The notes: generated from the letters alone by a model not told the origin. 64,000 nucleotides of DNA from Harmothoe impar (GCA_947462335.1 OX381705.1:42300675-42364674); one strand, 5' to 3'. Shown: positions 1-12,585, numbered from the stretch's first letter. Numbers and translations are program-made.

Positions 1-249
1 GGGTGTTTCTATGCGATTATATATATATATATATATTTTTCTTTTTTTGCTTTTGGTAAATACATGCCGGCGGCATGCTGATGGCATGATGATGGACATG
101 CCATGTGTTGGTATGGCATTGGCATGGCATAGCATACTGTTAGTTATACTTCGTACAGCATGTACCAACATGCAGCATGTACTAGAGTACAGCATATACT
201 GACATACAGCATACCATCATCTATACTTTATACACCATATCTAACAAAT

Positions 250-700
250 CCTCCATCAGCATGGCGTGGGCATGGCGTGGGCAGGGCATTGGCATGGCAT
301 CGGATTGGGGCGGCATGGAGTCATTATGCAATCAAGATGGAGGATGGATGGGAGCCAAGGAAGGAGATGGGAGCCCAGAAGGAGAGATGCAGGACCTGGG
401 AAGAGGGATGGGGACGACGGTATCGTGATGGGAGCCCCAGAGGGAGAGATGGGATCCCCTGGAGGAGGGATATGAGCCCAGACAGGAGCTGTGAGAGCAT
501 TGGGAGGAGGGATGGGGGCCCGGGGAGGGGGAATGGAGGCCTAGGAAGGAGGTATGGGAGCCCGGGGGAGGGATGGGGGGCCTGAGAGAAGGGGCAGGAG
601 CCCTGGGAGGAGGGTTGGGAGCCAAGGGGGGAGACATGGGGGCCACAGCAGGAGGGGTAGAAACCCTAAAAACAAGGGATGGTGGCAACAGCAGGAGGGA
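250..700 (+). repeat. Purine-rich GGGAGC minisatellite
   Basis: The plus strand is a run of imperfect units of about 24-27 bases built on GATGGGAGCC and GGAGGGA, almost free of pyrimidine runs. Both strands stay open over long stretches because of this composition, giving arginine/glycine-rich and proline/serine-rich frames that I do not regard as genes. The preceding 1-249 region is AT-repeat and CATGCCATG-type simple sequence with no gene. Confidence 0.7.
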
Positions 701-704
701 ATAT

Positions 705-1792
705 ATCATGGTTGGCATGACTTACCATGGATGACCTTGACTGTGACCATGGTGACAGTTCTATTTCCCATTTTATTCAACTATCTAGCATAAAAAGGAT
801 GTCCATCCACTATATACAGCCTAGGATTGTGAGAATTGCCATTTCCTCAATGTTGACAAGGGTTGAAATGTAGAAATATTGTGCTTTTGGTGATTTTTTC
901 CATGTTCAAGGTCAAATATAATGACCTTGACCTTTGCCAAGGTCATGTATATCAAAACCATGGGTAGTTGGCCCATACATCTGTCTCATTGCAAGGTTTG
1001 ACCACTGTAGCTCTAGCGGTTAGAAAAATATTGAGAAAAAGGTTTAATTTTTTAATCTCAGAAAAATATCATGGTTGCAATGACGTTGACTGTTACCATG
1101 GCAACAGTTTATCTATATCCAATCTTTATCAACTATCTAGTACAGCAAGAATGTCCTTTCACTATATGAAGCCTAAGATGGAGAGAATTGCCATTTTCTG
1201 AATGTTGACAAGAGTTGAAACATAGACATATCAGTATTTTGGTGATTTTTTACATGTTCAAGGTTAAATTTGGTGACCTTGAACTTGGCCAAGGTCATGA
1301 ATATTGATTTCCAGGATAGAAGGCCCAGATACCTGTCTCATTGCAAAATTTCACCGCTGTAGCTCTAGCGGTTGGAAAAATATGGAGAAAAGAGTTTTTT
1401 TTTTTAAATCTCAGAAAAATATCATGGTTGCAATGACCTTGACTGTTACCATGGCAACAGTTTATCTAAATTCCATTTTTATCAACTATCTAGTACAGCA
1501 AGGATGTCTAACCACTATATGAAGCCTAAGATGGAGAGAATTGCCATTTTCTGAATGTTGACAAGTTGAAACATAGACATATCAGTATTTTGGTGATTTT
1601 TTACATGTTCAAGGTCAAATTTGGTGACCTCGACCTTGGCCAAGGTCATGAATATTGATTTCTCAGGATAGTAGGCCCAGATACTTGTCTCATTGCAAAA
1701 TTTCACCACTGTAGCTCTAGCGGTTGGAAAAATATGGAGAAAAGAGTTAATTTTTTTAAATCTCAGAAAAATATCATGGTTGCCATGGAAAC
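705..1792 (+). repeat. Tandem repeat, about 355 bp unit, three copies plus a partial one
   Basis: Units begin near 705, 1066 and 1420, and a fourth start is near 1771. Each opens with an ATCATGGTTG-type stretch, then a palindrome of the form GTTACCATGGCAAC (exact at 1092-1105 and 1445-1458; variants at 743-756 and 1779-1792). About 160 bp later comes a cluster of AGGTCA half-sites, for example TCAAGGTCA at 906-914 and its reverse complement at 922-930. The units differ from one another by substitutions and small indels. No conserved reading frame runs through them. Confidence 0.85.
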
Positions 1793-1948
1793 CGTCCAAA
1801 ATGGCGATGTTCGCACCACTTTCGGCGGGTGTAACATCCATATTCTGAAAGCCCATGAAAAATGCTTCAATATATGTCAGAATCAGCTTGTTGAACAGGG
1901 GGTAGGGGTAGATTTCAAATCTGGGGTCTTGGCCGCTACTCTACATGG

Positions 1949-2050
1949 CCAGAGGATATTTTGGTATCGTTCCCCCCTTGGTGGGGCTGGGGCTTCGTGG
2001 GATGCAGCCCCAGCCCCACCAAGGGGGGAACGATACCAAAGATCCTCTGG
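1949..2050. repeat. Long near-perfect hairpin
   Basis: The left arm (1949-1993) and right arm (2007-2050) are reverse complements with one bulge and one mismatch, around a 13-base loop. The arms include GGTATCGTTCCCCCCTTGG and its complement. No terminal target duplication is evident. The following stretch to 2664 holds no gene I can support; it leads into the 3' end of the EBP2 gene on the opposite strand. Confidence 0.85.
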
Positions 2051-2664
2051 CTATGGGCCTTTGCCTTTATTTCATGGTTTTTACTCTTCAAAATATGTTT
2101 AAATTGCATTTAAACGGCCATAATAATTTGAACAAAAGATGTCACAGGCCGTGGGATATGGAAACACGGTATCCCATGGGATACATGATTTCTAGTGCTT
2201 AAGCATAGTGGTCATCGTATCCGCCATGAAATAAAAACCGTTCCCCACCATTCCCTTCTTATCCGGGGTGAACCCACATGAGGTTAAAACGTCAATCATA
2301 CGCTATTGTTAAAATATGGACCTTTTTAACTTTGAACAATATAGAATACCTTACAGTATCAACACATAGGATCAGTTTGAGATAAGTTTATTTACAGGAC
2401 AATGTGTCAATAACCACAGTGTCACATACCGGTAATAACAGGATGTATAATGATAATACAACCACATACATCTGAACACTACATTCGCTTCAACAACTGC
2501 CCTTCCGACATCTTGTATACACCTTCCATAACATGTACACAAGAACGATACATGTTTACGTTGTAGACGGTAAAATATGCACCAACTAAAGTGCATATCC
2601 AGCTGGCAATATAGAGATAAAGTACTTAAATTTGTGATAAGGTTTACATTTAGGATTTGATATC

Positions 2665-5600
2665 TCATCTCTTCTTATTCTTGGCAACATTACGTCTCTT
2701 TTTACCAGGTCGTTGTGCTTTGCCGCCCTGAAATAAATTATCACCACATATAAAGATTTGTTTCACTTTTGGCAAACAAGGACATTGAAACTATATTTTA
2801 GTTTAAACAGGTTTAATTGGCACTCGAAATATGACTGTAGTGTTACACTGATCTTGGGAATACGAAATACCTAATCTATGGTAAATTTCTCAATGGGACA
2901 GTTTATTTATTAAGAGCATCATATTAATCGATATGGCATGACACAGCATAGGTAAACCTACCTTTGAACCACCCTTTTTGCCTCCGTGTTTGGACGAGCT
3001 GTAATCTGACATATCACGTGAACTTTCTGCTGTGTTGTACTTCGATCGCTTCTTCTGTCCACCAAAACCAAACCGGGCATTCTTAGCTTGTCGCTTCTTG
3101 TTGGGCCTTAAATTAAAATGCAATCCATTTGTTAAAAGTCAAATGTATTAACAAAACGAGTCGGTGCCTTTCGGGCTGCGATCTAATATTGGGGTCCCCT
3201 AGCCGGTAGGTGGAAACACCGGCGGGAACACCCCAGGTATGCCCTGCCCCCTGGTGTGGTAAAATAGTACTTGAGGTCTACTGACCACATATCCACATGT
3301 ATGTACGAGATATGCATGGCATATTACTTGTTGAATGAATATAAGCCAGACCTTTTGTTGATCTGGAGGTAATCATCGGAATTAAAAAGCCAAAACATAT
3401 TTCAATATTAAAAAAGAAATATGAGGCGAGCGAAATCCATCGAGATGAAAAGAAAGACAAATTATATTCCCTAAAATAACTTAATTTTTTGGCCTGGCCT
3501 TAGTAGTTACTCACTGGAAAAGTTGATTTCCTTGCTTCCCTTGTGGCTTGGCGCCCTCCTTCTTCTCTTTAGGACCATCATCGTCCAAGAAGTCGAGGTT
3601 GGCAAGTTTTCCTGTAGTGTAAAGTAAATCTATTAAGCACACATACCAGTAAATACCAGTAAAATCGTAAGGTTGTGCGATGCCTCGTCTCTATGGCCTT
3701 CCTAAACGACTAACTAATGACTGATGACTTAATCTCTCAGATAAGAACTATACAATTAAACGGAATTCCCCTTTCTATGATGCACAGAGCAAAGACTGTT
3801 TTAAATATACCGTATTTATAATCTATATAATGCAGGGATGAAAGTGACCAATCTAAAAAAAAAAGACTTGAAATATCCATATTGAGGCCCCTGTATAAAG
3901 GTCCTCTATAGTTAAGTAAGGCTTGAAATCAGGGAAAACTTTCATCCCTGATAATGATTGAAAGCAAACTGTACCTTTCCGGACTTTCTTGACTTTTTCC
4001 ATCATTTCTCTCTTGTCCTTTTGCCGCTTAGCCAGGACTTCGTGTTGTACCTAATTGTGTAAATATAATACATTCATACAGGAAGCCAGTTCTCCTTTTA
4101 GCGACTGTTAAGGCAGTATACAGTATTATACGCCTATATAGTATTTTTACGGTAATATAGGTTGGCACGGCATTAGCATTCCATAATACAGCCTTATACA
4201 AAACGGTTGGTTACAAAGTACCATTGCCAGCCAATATCTCTTCAAAAATGGTGTAAATCGCTTTATGCCTTAATACTAGCAGTCCCAAAGTATTAACATA
4301 GTGATGATTGCATTTGAATGGTAAGTCAAGTGACATGAGATCGATTCTTCGGCTGTACTGGTATTGGTGAATGATATTAGGTATCCCAGATGTTTTTTAG
4401 GGATTACTGTTATGTCTTTAAAAGCGGTTTGGTCAGAAAGATCTCTTTAAAACAAGAAAAATACTTTTTGAATCATCCATATCGGTCAAGCGGTTGTGGT
4501 TTTATTGATGATTGAAGTTGGAATATTTCCATCGGGATTTATCTCATTTTAGGTGATTTTCAACAGGATGCCTAAAATAGGGATTTCAGCAAGCTGTCAT
4601 TTCATAAATATACTGTACTAATGCTCAATTCTTTAGATACTGATACTAGATGTTACATAGATTATGTCTATTTTTTTTCAAGGTAACAGTCATTCATATT
4701 TTCTCAGGACACAAGTCTGAACATGCTTAATTAGTCAATAACTGTCAATGTCCGCAATTTCCTCAAAATGTTGAAAATGGAATGTATTCACATTATCATT
4801 ATACAACGTCTATTAGATATATCCAGATGATTTTTTCAATATGTGGTTGATAATAAGGCTGGGTACTACTAAATTCTCATCCCTACCCTTTAGGGAAATT
4901 ATTTGATAGCTAATAAACTATGGCAAATTATGATATTTTGATAACGAGAGTAAATTATGGCAAATCTGGTGATACAGTTAATCACTCATGGGCAAGATAT
5001 CTTCTGAGAAAGAGAGTGAATTTAGGGAGATCCATCTATCAGAAGGTATGCACCATATATCATTGATATTGCTAAGGAGTGTACAACTGTCGTTTTACCT
5101 TCTTTCCATATTTTCGCAATTCCCTCATTTTCTTCGCCTTTTCTGATCTCTCCATCGCCATCTGTTTTGAGAGTAACTTTTCTCGCACCTGGAAGATTGA
5201 ATATATAGCATTTAACCACAAGTAGTCGACTGGGTAATAAAATCCTTCTTTGTGGCCCTATTGCGGCATTACGCATGTACGGTATTTAATTCATCAGTTT
5301 CACATCATTGATCATTATATTACTTAATTTACCTTCTTCATGTGTTCGTCTGTCTTGGCCATCTCAGCCATATAGTCATCTGGTCGCCGTGTAGGAAGCC
5401 CCATGGAATGTAACCGTGGGATACCTTCCAGTACTGCAGCTTGTGCTTGTCGGTAACTGTTAAATGGAAAAATGTGAACTATCAATCATTGATTTCCCAA
5501 CGATTTACTGTCAATTAACACTAAATACTAGCACGGCAAGCACGGATCCTATATGGAATTTACATATACGCAGTAAAAATTGTGTTGAGATTAGGTAACA

Positions 5601-8600
5601 CAGTACTATTATAGCAAGGCGTAAACAAGTGTGTGTGTCTGGCTCACAACAGGGCAGGGGGAGGGGAAAGATGGAACCAGTTCCAATTGTGTTAAAATGT
5701 GCCTCCGGCCCATGACAAAGACATGTATGGCTTGCCATGAATATCAAGCGAAACGGACGGGAGTAAAAACAGAAAATTCTATGAAGAGAGTGGAAACGAT
5801 TATTTACATTCCGATATAGTATGATCTTTTCTCCTTTCATAAGATCGAGTATACACTGACTTCTTATGAAAAGGCTTCATGTATAAAAGAATACAATTAT
5901 ATTTGATCATGTGAAATGCATAAATAATTAAAACCTACAAGTTCATTTCGCGTTTGAAGTCATCGTGGACGCTGTCACCATCGTCATTAAGGGCTTCCAG
6001 ATCTTGAAGTGCCTGTGGTGCTGGGGCGGGGTCTGTAACAAGGTCTAGCCGCTCCACCCATGGTAGGTCTTTCTTCAAATCGGCTAATGCACTCTTAAGA
6101 GCATCCTACATCAAATTAAGAAAAAATACAATCACATCAATTCTAACGTGTACCCGATATTAGAGGAATGCCTCAGTATTAAACTATGTTTTTATAGAAA
6201 TAAACTTGGTCAAATAAATATTGTGTCTTGTACATACCGTACCATCGGTCTTTTGAAACCGGCGCTTCATCGCGACGGTACGGTACATGTTTACATCTCC
6301 TATCACTACAATGATGGTCAATTTGATGGACACACACCGTGACATGCGTAGTCAGGGTTCTCCTCACACTGTAACGACACCGGCGGGCCGCCGGCGTACT
6401 TTTCATTGCCGCCGGCGTCAAATTACCCCAGAATCGCCGCCGGTGTCATTTTAGCTTTCTATAGGTTTTTGAATTTTGAAAATCCATCAATTAGAACAGA
6501 AGTTATTGCAATTTTAGGGTTTTTAATCTAGAAAAAATTACTTTTATGCATCGATTCTCTCATGTGGTATCATAAAGTAGTTCTATAAGCCTCATGCCCA
6601 GCTCAATAGGACCAATAGGAGAATCCTATAAGCTGCACTTCGGGTCTGACTCGTATAAGCATCTATTTCTACGCGAGAATTTACGGTGTGATTTTTGAGT
6701 CTGTGGAGAACCCTGGTGGTACAATGTTGTATATTTACTTTGATAACAAGAACTGAGGGTTTTTTATAAAGGACTTTGAGGTACATACCACGTTGTTGAT
6801 ATGCGTCTTTTGAGCTTCAAACGCTACATTAAGTCCTGGCTTGAGTAGACCTTGTGCAAACGCAATCTGGAGCTGTAATACAGGCAACACTGTGAGTTTT
6901 TCTGCAGGTTGCCTTCTTTTTTCAGACATGTCACTGCCTTGTCACAAAAATAGGAACTCTTCATGAATATAGATATGATGTACCCCGGTAGATGAGAAAG
7001 GGCAGTGGATATTTTCATAAAAGAACACCTCCCCATGGCCTCAAAAATCTTTCAGAATACAAAAGGGAATAAATGATTCATGGTTAAACACTAAGTGAGT
7101 ATGTCAATATACCCGGTATGCACACATCGTCATACCAGTTCGTGGACTTTTTCCAATTGATGGTACTATTATTTAGTCCTCGCAAAATAAATTGCTTATC
7201 TCATCTAACAGGTGGCTTGAAGAGAGTAAGATTTGGCGGAGCACCCTTTTCATCTATTTTTAAAAATACCAAAAAGAAGCAGATATTTTGATTTTACATT
7301 TGTCAAATTTAATATGACATATTTAGGTAGAGTACTAATCTACGAGCAGGCCTAGGCCTACACTGCTATGCCAATGGGTACTATAAAAACATATTGGGGT
7401 TGGTAGATTTCTTCTTATCTATTTATTTTTTTTATTTATATAAGCCTATAGGCAATATTTTGTGGAGGGGGGGGGGGGGTGATGATGATCTCAAATCAGT
7501 ACGATGTACCTTCCTTCAACGTTTGAGCGTGAATTTGAGGCGCACTCAAGTGTCCTCAGTGACCCATGACTGAGTGGTACTGGTACTGAGTGGTTCTCGC
7601 CACTTTATTAAAAGCAATTTTTTCTTTTTTTAATACGGTTTTATTTAGGTCCTGGTTACAAGTATTCAATATAAATTTGTTTGTTCGACCACAAAGCAAC
7701 CAAGGGGATGAGTGAAACCAAGTGATTTCCTTTCTAATACAAATATTTGCACTCCATAAAATAATTAGAACTTTACATAAGGGGTGAATCCCAGTGGGAA
7801 ATGATGTGTAAATAGATAAGTAAATGAACACACATATGAGAGAAATAAATACATGAATAAAGTAATGTAAACATTGAACCTGTTACAGAACAATTACATT
7901 ATTGGATCATGGGTCATGGACGTCTTCCTCAGGAATATAACTACGAATGGGCTTAAATATAGCCTGTTTTACAGTGAGCAAGTTCATTCATTTCCTCCCA
8001 ACACCAGATGACTTCAGTTGGTCTACCACCTCTCTACAAACATTATGTCTTTACTTCAGAAGATCATGTCCACAAGATGACATAACTCCCACAATCAGTT
8101 ATGACCTTTTTACAACATATTGTAGAACATTGTAGTACACCATACCACAGTAGTTAATGGGTTTTAGGCTCAGGCTTTAAGCTTTCAGTTTTTATACTTA
8201 TCTGTCAAATTGCGGGCCATTTATTAGACCCGTTCCATCAAACAATAAGTATGGTCGATCATGCCTCCAATTGTCTATAAATAGTCGACCTAACCTCCTC
8301 TTTCACGGAAAATGTTTTTATCGGCGAGCCAACGTAGCTCAGGGTCAAGCGCATTCCACCTGATCGCTGCCTGGTATGAGGGGCCTTTGATTAAAGAAAC
8401 CAGTCTATGCCGTGGTAATTTAATACATGGCGCAGATGTGGCTCTAGTTCCTGAATATGGAAGGATCTCAAGTTTACCCGAAAAAAACATTCTGTGGCAG
8501 GTAGTTAGTTGAAAGTATATTGTCCTTAAATCTAGAGGGAGCATATTTGCTTTCTTATACAATTCTTTCACAGGACAGTCTGTGGGATCGCGTATTTTGA

Positions 8601-11316
8601 ACACAATTCGTAGAGCAATGTTACAGTATATTTTGCAGTTTATGAAAACATGTGCCGGATACACTGTTAAGAAAATGCAGCCATAGTCAAAGTACGATAG
8701 GACCATCGTCTTAAAAATAATTAGGGCAGAGTCTGTATCTAAACTCATTCTAATGTGTTTAAATAACCATATTTTATGAGAAATATTTCTGGACATAGCG
8801 TTAAATTGGTCTTTGAAAGACATGTCAGCATCAAGTACTATACCCAGGTATTTGTATGACCTAGACATTTCTAGCTGAATTCCCTGAATGCTTAAATTTT
8901 GTTCAAAAGGATCCTGGTCCTTTGTAAACATGTGTGCATGATTGGTCGGGGACAATGGGTTATTTAAAGTATCAGAAAAATATCAACATTATTACACGTG
9001 TACGGCTGGACCATTGACATGGGAGCTTTTGCCTCATAGACCTACCCTTGCGTGTGCTAGGCGAGGCTAGGGCACTTTCGACCGAAAAGTCCTTGTTTTG
9101 AAGAGGAAAAACACAAAATATACAACTAGTACAATAGATGAGTAATTTTAAATACCGAGAAATGTTGTCCGCAAGATTTTGGCGAAAAATTGGCAAAAGT
9201 GGAACACTTTAGTTGAAAAAGGGTGATGGACTATTCGCACTACTGTCAGTTCACACTAGATCACACATGGCAGAAGATCATTATCATGTGAGGCTACATT
9301 TTAAGACCAATTTGAGAAAAAACTGCCACCATGTAAAGAAAATATGAGTATGGAAAGACTCCAAAGTTTGAGATAATTTTTGGAGAAAATTATTAAATTT
9401 ATAAGCTAACCCTATATAGGGCCTTATTCTACAGTATTTTTGCAATAAGAAAATGTGACCTTGTTTTATGTAGGCTATATAGCTGCGCTTTTCTGCGCTT
9501 TTTAAGTGAATAAATGGACTTTTGGTTAATTTTTTAAATATATTTTTGGAAGATATGAGTTTGACATGAGACTTAACACTTCAGATATGTTAATCTGCTA
9601 TTTCTTAGCTTTAATTCGATGTTATCAGTTTGTATATCGGCCTTCTCAATCAAAATTTATTAACATTTACATACAAAGTGCCCAATTACACAGCGCATAA
9701 CCGTACATACGACTAAGACGTTTAACTACGAGTAAACATAGAAGTAGGGGGGACCGGGGTACAGTGAGACACGGGGCACAGTGAGACAGAAGGCCTGGGG
9801 CCTCCGGATTTAGGATTATAGCCCAAAATAATTTATTATAGATAAAATTAGATAAAATTAGCTACAAATAACATATTTTTTAAAAATTGGTACGTGTTCT
9901 ATCATTTAGGCCTATATTTTTGCAAAAAGTAAATTTCTCATATTTTACGTCGAAGCAGGTTGTCATGGTAACCAAGTGGAATTTTCTTAAATTTTCCCAT
10001 CATTTTGAAGCGAACCAATATACTTTACAAAATTATCATTTTGGTATAATTTAATATGGACCCATACATTTTTTACATTGAATTTTTGATAACGTGGGAG
10101 GATGGGGCACAGTGAGACAGCTATCATGGTTACAGTGAAATGCCTGTGTCACGGGGCACAGTGAGACAGCTAACAGAGCGTGGACATTTCGAGAGCTAGC
10201 AACCTTATGAAACTTTTGAGTGACTAACTATCAAAAAGTGCAATTGTTTAGTTTTAAGGTTAAAATATATGGTTTAAGTTAGATTTTTCATATATTCACC
10301 TACCGGGTATTTACATGCTCCATCACAGATCACCGAAACACTGTCTCACTGTGCCCCACCTAGCATCTCACTGTGCCCCCTGATTTTTCATAGTGGGGCA
10401 CAGTGAGACAATATTTTATTTAAATTGTCCATAGGCCGGACACCATTGATCACAGCAAATGTGTCGCAAACTCCAAAATGAGTGAAAATTATACACTTTT
10501 GAATGTTGACATATGAATGTTTATCCAATTCAGAATTTAGGCCCTATGGGGAAAATAAACTTCTCTGTCTCACTGTAGCCCGGTCTCCCCTACCCGTCGC
10601 CACAGGCACAGAGCTACACAGCATTATTTGGGCAAATATGTCGTCTGGGGAATGGCAGAGTCAGTTGTATTCAGCATTATTGATATATTTAAGTGGCATA
10701 GAATCGGTTCTAGAAGGAATATGAACTAGATTTAAAGTGCTCTGAAATGCTATTTTCAATGCCTTTCGTTTGGTGTATCATGAATCTAAGTATTTAGATT
10801 CATGGGTGTATTGACTAGTGGTTTTAGAGATTTTAATTCTATGCTGTCATCGCTACTACTACTAGATGATTCGCCCTTGTAGTGAGATTTTGTTGAAAAT
10901 GGTAATATAGAACGCCGTGGCGGAGGTTGCTTAAGTTACTGTAACGTTTTATATTGTAGTTTGTTCTATCTAACTATAGCACTGCGTCTACGAGTCCCCA
11001 CAGCCTCGCACAGGCACAACACATGGTCACCAGTGGGCGATAATAAGGGTTATTCACAAATCATAACTAAACTCCACGTGCATCATAATAATTACGATGC
11101 TCGTTAGACGTCTAGCGACATGTATGTGTAATCCTCGTAACAGAACAAATGTTGTGAACTAAAATGACTGGATACCTCTTTGTCCGAATCTCCGCTGGCG
11201 TAGCCTTCTTCGATATCGCTGTCCATGTCCGACATCTTGCTGCTGTGTACAACCTCTACTGCATGCGCGGTGCGAGCGGGGCCAGCTTGTGTCTTAGCGC
11301 TGTTATGGCAAGCCAT
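2665..11316 (-). CDS. EBNA1BP2: rRNA-processing protein EBP2 (EBNA1-binding protein 2), nine exons
   Basis: EBP2 is a conserved nucleolar factor for large-subunit (27S/pre-60S) rRNA maturation. Coding exons in minus-strand order are 11316-11176, 6872-6789, 6105-5939, 5456-5333, 5188-5099, 4050-3975, 3611-3515, 3106-2962 and 2727-2665. All introns are GT-AG. The lengths sum to 987 bases, 328 codons plus TGA, with every junction in phase. Family hallmarks are GLLKPGLNV (exon 2), WVERLD and DDFKREM (exon 3), FYRQAQAAVL across exons 3-4, KLLSKQMAMERSEKAKKMRE with LRKYGKK (exon 5), KFGFGG-like RFGFGGQKKRSKYNT (exon 8), and the basic tail RPGKKRRNVAKNKKR. A downstream in-frame ATG at 11233-11235 gives about 301 residues, close to the human protein. 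The upstream ATG has the better context (GAAATGG), so the start is unsettled. The large first intron is full of repeats. No frame breaks are seen; it looks functional. Confidence 0.95.
6376..6447. repeat. GC-rich CCGGCGG inverted repeat
   Basis: GACACCGGCGGGCCGCCGGCG at the left is mirrored by CGCCGCCGGTGTC at the right, with a further GCCGCCGGCGTC between them. It sits in an EBNA1BP2 intron surrounded by AT-rich sequence, so the compositional jump is sharp. It could be a short foldback element or a CpG-rich hairpin; no target duplication was identified. Confidence 0.6.
6873..8289. other. First intron of EBNA1BP2, 3' portion, no gene
   Basis: This AT-rich stretch lies between coding exon 2 and the retrotransposon fragment. 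It contains a poly-G run near 7468 and no reading frame with recognisable domains. I see no snoRNA with well-placed C and D boxes. Confidence 0.5.
8290..8955 (-). pseudogene. Non-LTR retrotransposon reverse transcriptase, 3' fragment
   Basis: A 221-codon open frame ends in a natural-looking stop and matches the thumb and post-thumb part of non-LTR (Jockey/CR1-like) reverse transcriptases. It has the SYKYLGIVLD motif about 30 residues in, then a DYGCIFL segment and a cysteine/aromatic-rich tail (DLRTIYFQLTTCHRMFF, RWNALDPELR). The catalytic palm with the YxDD box is missing, as expected for a 5'-truncated copy. It lies in the first intron of EBNA1BP2 in the same orientation as that gene. The clade assignment is uncertain. 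Confidence 0.75.
9747..10590. mobile_element. TA-flanked non-autonomous element with repeated GGGGCACAGTGAGACA motifs
   Basis: The ends are inverted repeats: GGGGGGACCGGGGTACAGTG at the left and the complement of GGGGAGACCGGGCTACAGTG at the right, each bounded by TA (9745-9746 and 10591-10592). The TA flank fits a Tc1/mariner-like target duplication. The motif GGGGCACAGTGAGACA recurs inside in both orientations (near 9773, 10105, 10155, 10341, 10361 and 10394). No transposase frame is present. It sits in the first EBNA1BP2 intron. Confidence 0.75.
11261..11268. promoter_or_regulatory. Candidate NRF1-type motif at the EBNA1BP2 5' end
   Basis: GCATGCGC is the core of the palindromic NRF1 site common in promoters of ribosome-biogenesis and housekeeping genes. 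It lies between the two candidate start codons (11316 and 11235). If transcription starts near it, the downstream ATG would be used. This is motif matching only. Confidence 0.3.
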
Positions 11317-11564
11317 TTCAGCAGGAACCGAAAATATAATTACAGTGTACCACAGGACCTATACGCAAGAAGCTTATATATAATCCTTGCTATACGGAGC
11401 GACACACCAACCGAAACTTTGAGCAAACGGAGTCTATGCTCAGAGGTTGCTGTAAGGTAAAGAAGGATGCTATTAAATAGCTATCTATATAAATATCAAA
11501 TCAGAGGAAACACACAACCATGCTTGTTCAGTGTCACTAGGTCGAGGGGCTAAAATGGAGGAAT

Positions 11565-11700
11565 AGCCTAGGGGCCGTTCAACTATAACGTAATAGCATA
11601 GGGGGGAGGGGGTCATGAAGTTTTTTACAATGTGTTACAGGGGGAGGGGGGGGGGGGTCTAGCTAAGTGTTACATAGCAATTTTCAAAAAAAATATCCAT
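11565..11700. repeat. Dispersed repeat with GTGTTACAGGGGG core, copy 1
   Basis: The stretch from GGGGCCGTTCAACTATAACG through the G-rich GTGTTACAGGGGGAGG to TGTTACATAGCAATTTTC resembles 25725-25830 (ATGTGTTACAAGGGGGGAGG, TGTGTTACATAA). It is probably a fragment of a dispersed non-autonomous element. The 11317-11564 interval before it is the 5' flank of EBNA1BP2 and holds no other gene. Confidence 0.5.
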
Positions 11701-11772
11701 GAAACGGGTATCTTATTTTGGGAAATCTACCACCATCTAACACTAACAGCCAGGTTTATGAATGCAGCCTTG

Positions 11773-12585
11773 CCCAGCTAGCACCTTATGTAAAAAGCAC
11801 ATCTTTTACTGGTCATATTCACGTTAATACGTGAAAATGACCTCATCATGACATCTTGAGGGAGTAAATCCTTTTACATTAGTAGTTTGACAGGAAACTG
11901 ACATATTATCCACATCTAAATGGCAATGCGAAAGAGTATTTGATATTGATCTGTACGTTTGAATGTGGTAATTTTGATGTCACGAGTGGTTAAATCTTGA
12001 TTAGAATGTAACATCTTTTTTTTGAGAAATTATACACATAAAACATTGATGTCAGATGCATGCCTTAGGGTGAATGCTAAAATAATGTGATAGATTTGAC
12101 ACCAACATTACGTTTTACATATGTTGTACATCTTTAGCTGTTCAGAATATGATGTCTATAACACATCTGTATGTCAGCTCTCATGTAGTTCACACTTTTG
12201 ACACAAGATGTCTCCCTTAACCAATATCAACAGAATTCAATCTACATTGGCAATAGTCTGACCATAAATGAGTATCTATTCAATACAATAAATTTACATA
12301 GAAGATGAAACTTGAATAACTTTTTCTCTGGAATGTATGATCTGTTATTTTTGTTTCTATAGAACAATTATTAATCGAAGAGCCAGGATATTAGTACGAG
12401 CACACCTTTTCTGTGGTTGCTAAATCTTTTCAAATCCCATAGACTGACCATGAGCTGACATCACATCTTGGCCTCTGTGCTAGGATCAGTGTGCTATGAC
12501 TCTGCAGGAATATTGGTGATGTCTACAGGCAAAATACGCTGATTAAATCAATTGCCTTCAATGTTACCTGCTTCTGATGGAGAAG
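11773..12585 (+). mobile_element. CCCAGCTAGCA element, copy 1, left part, split by the Polinton
   Basis: This matches 26415-27240 closely, starting at the same CCCAGCTAGCACCTTAT terminus and continuing through ACTGGTCATATTCACGTT, TTGAGGGAGTAAATC and ACACAAGATGTCTCCCTTAA. It stops at 12585 where the Polinton begins; the match resumes on the other side from about 24711. No coding frame is visible. The second copy at 26415-27590 shows the full-length structure. Confidence 0.8.
12580..12585 (+). repeat. Left target-site duplication of the Polinton (GAGAAG)
   Basis: GAGAAG immediately precedes the AGTAGTATAG terminus and is identical to 24705-24710. The interrupted CCCAGCTAGCA element continues on the far side. 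Confidence 0.85.

Noticed and set aside
332..718. 128-codon proline/serine-rich frame on the minus strand
   Set aside because: It is an open frame created by the purine-rich minisatellite on the other strand; overlapping frames stay open too and no domain is visible.
2731..6788. Intronic snoRNAs, expected in ribosome-biogenesis host genes
   Set aside because: I looked for RUGAUGA and CUGA boxes on the minus strand in the EBNA1BP2 introns and found no properly spaced pair.
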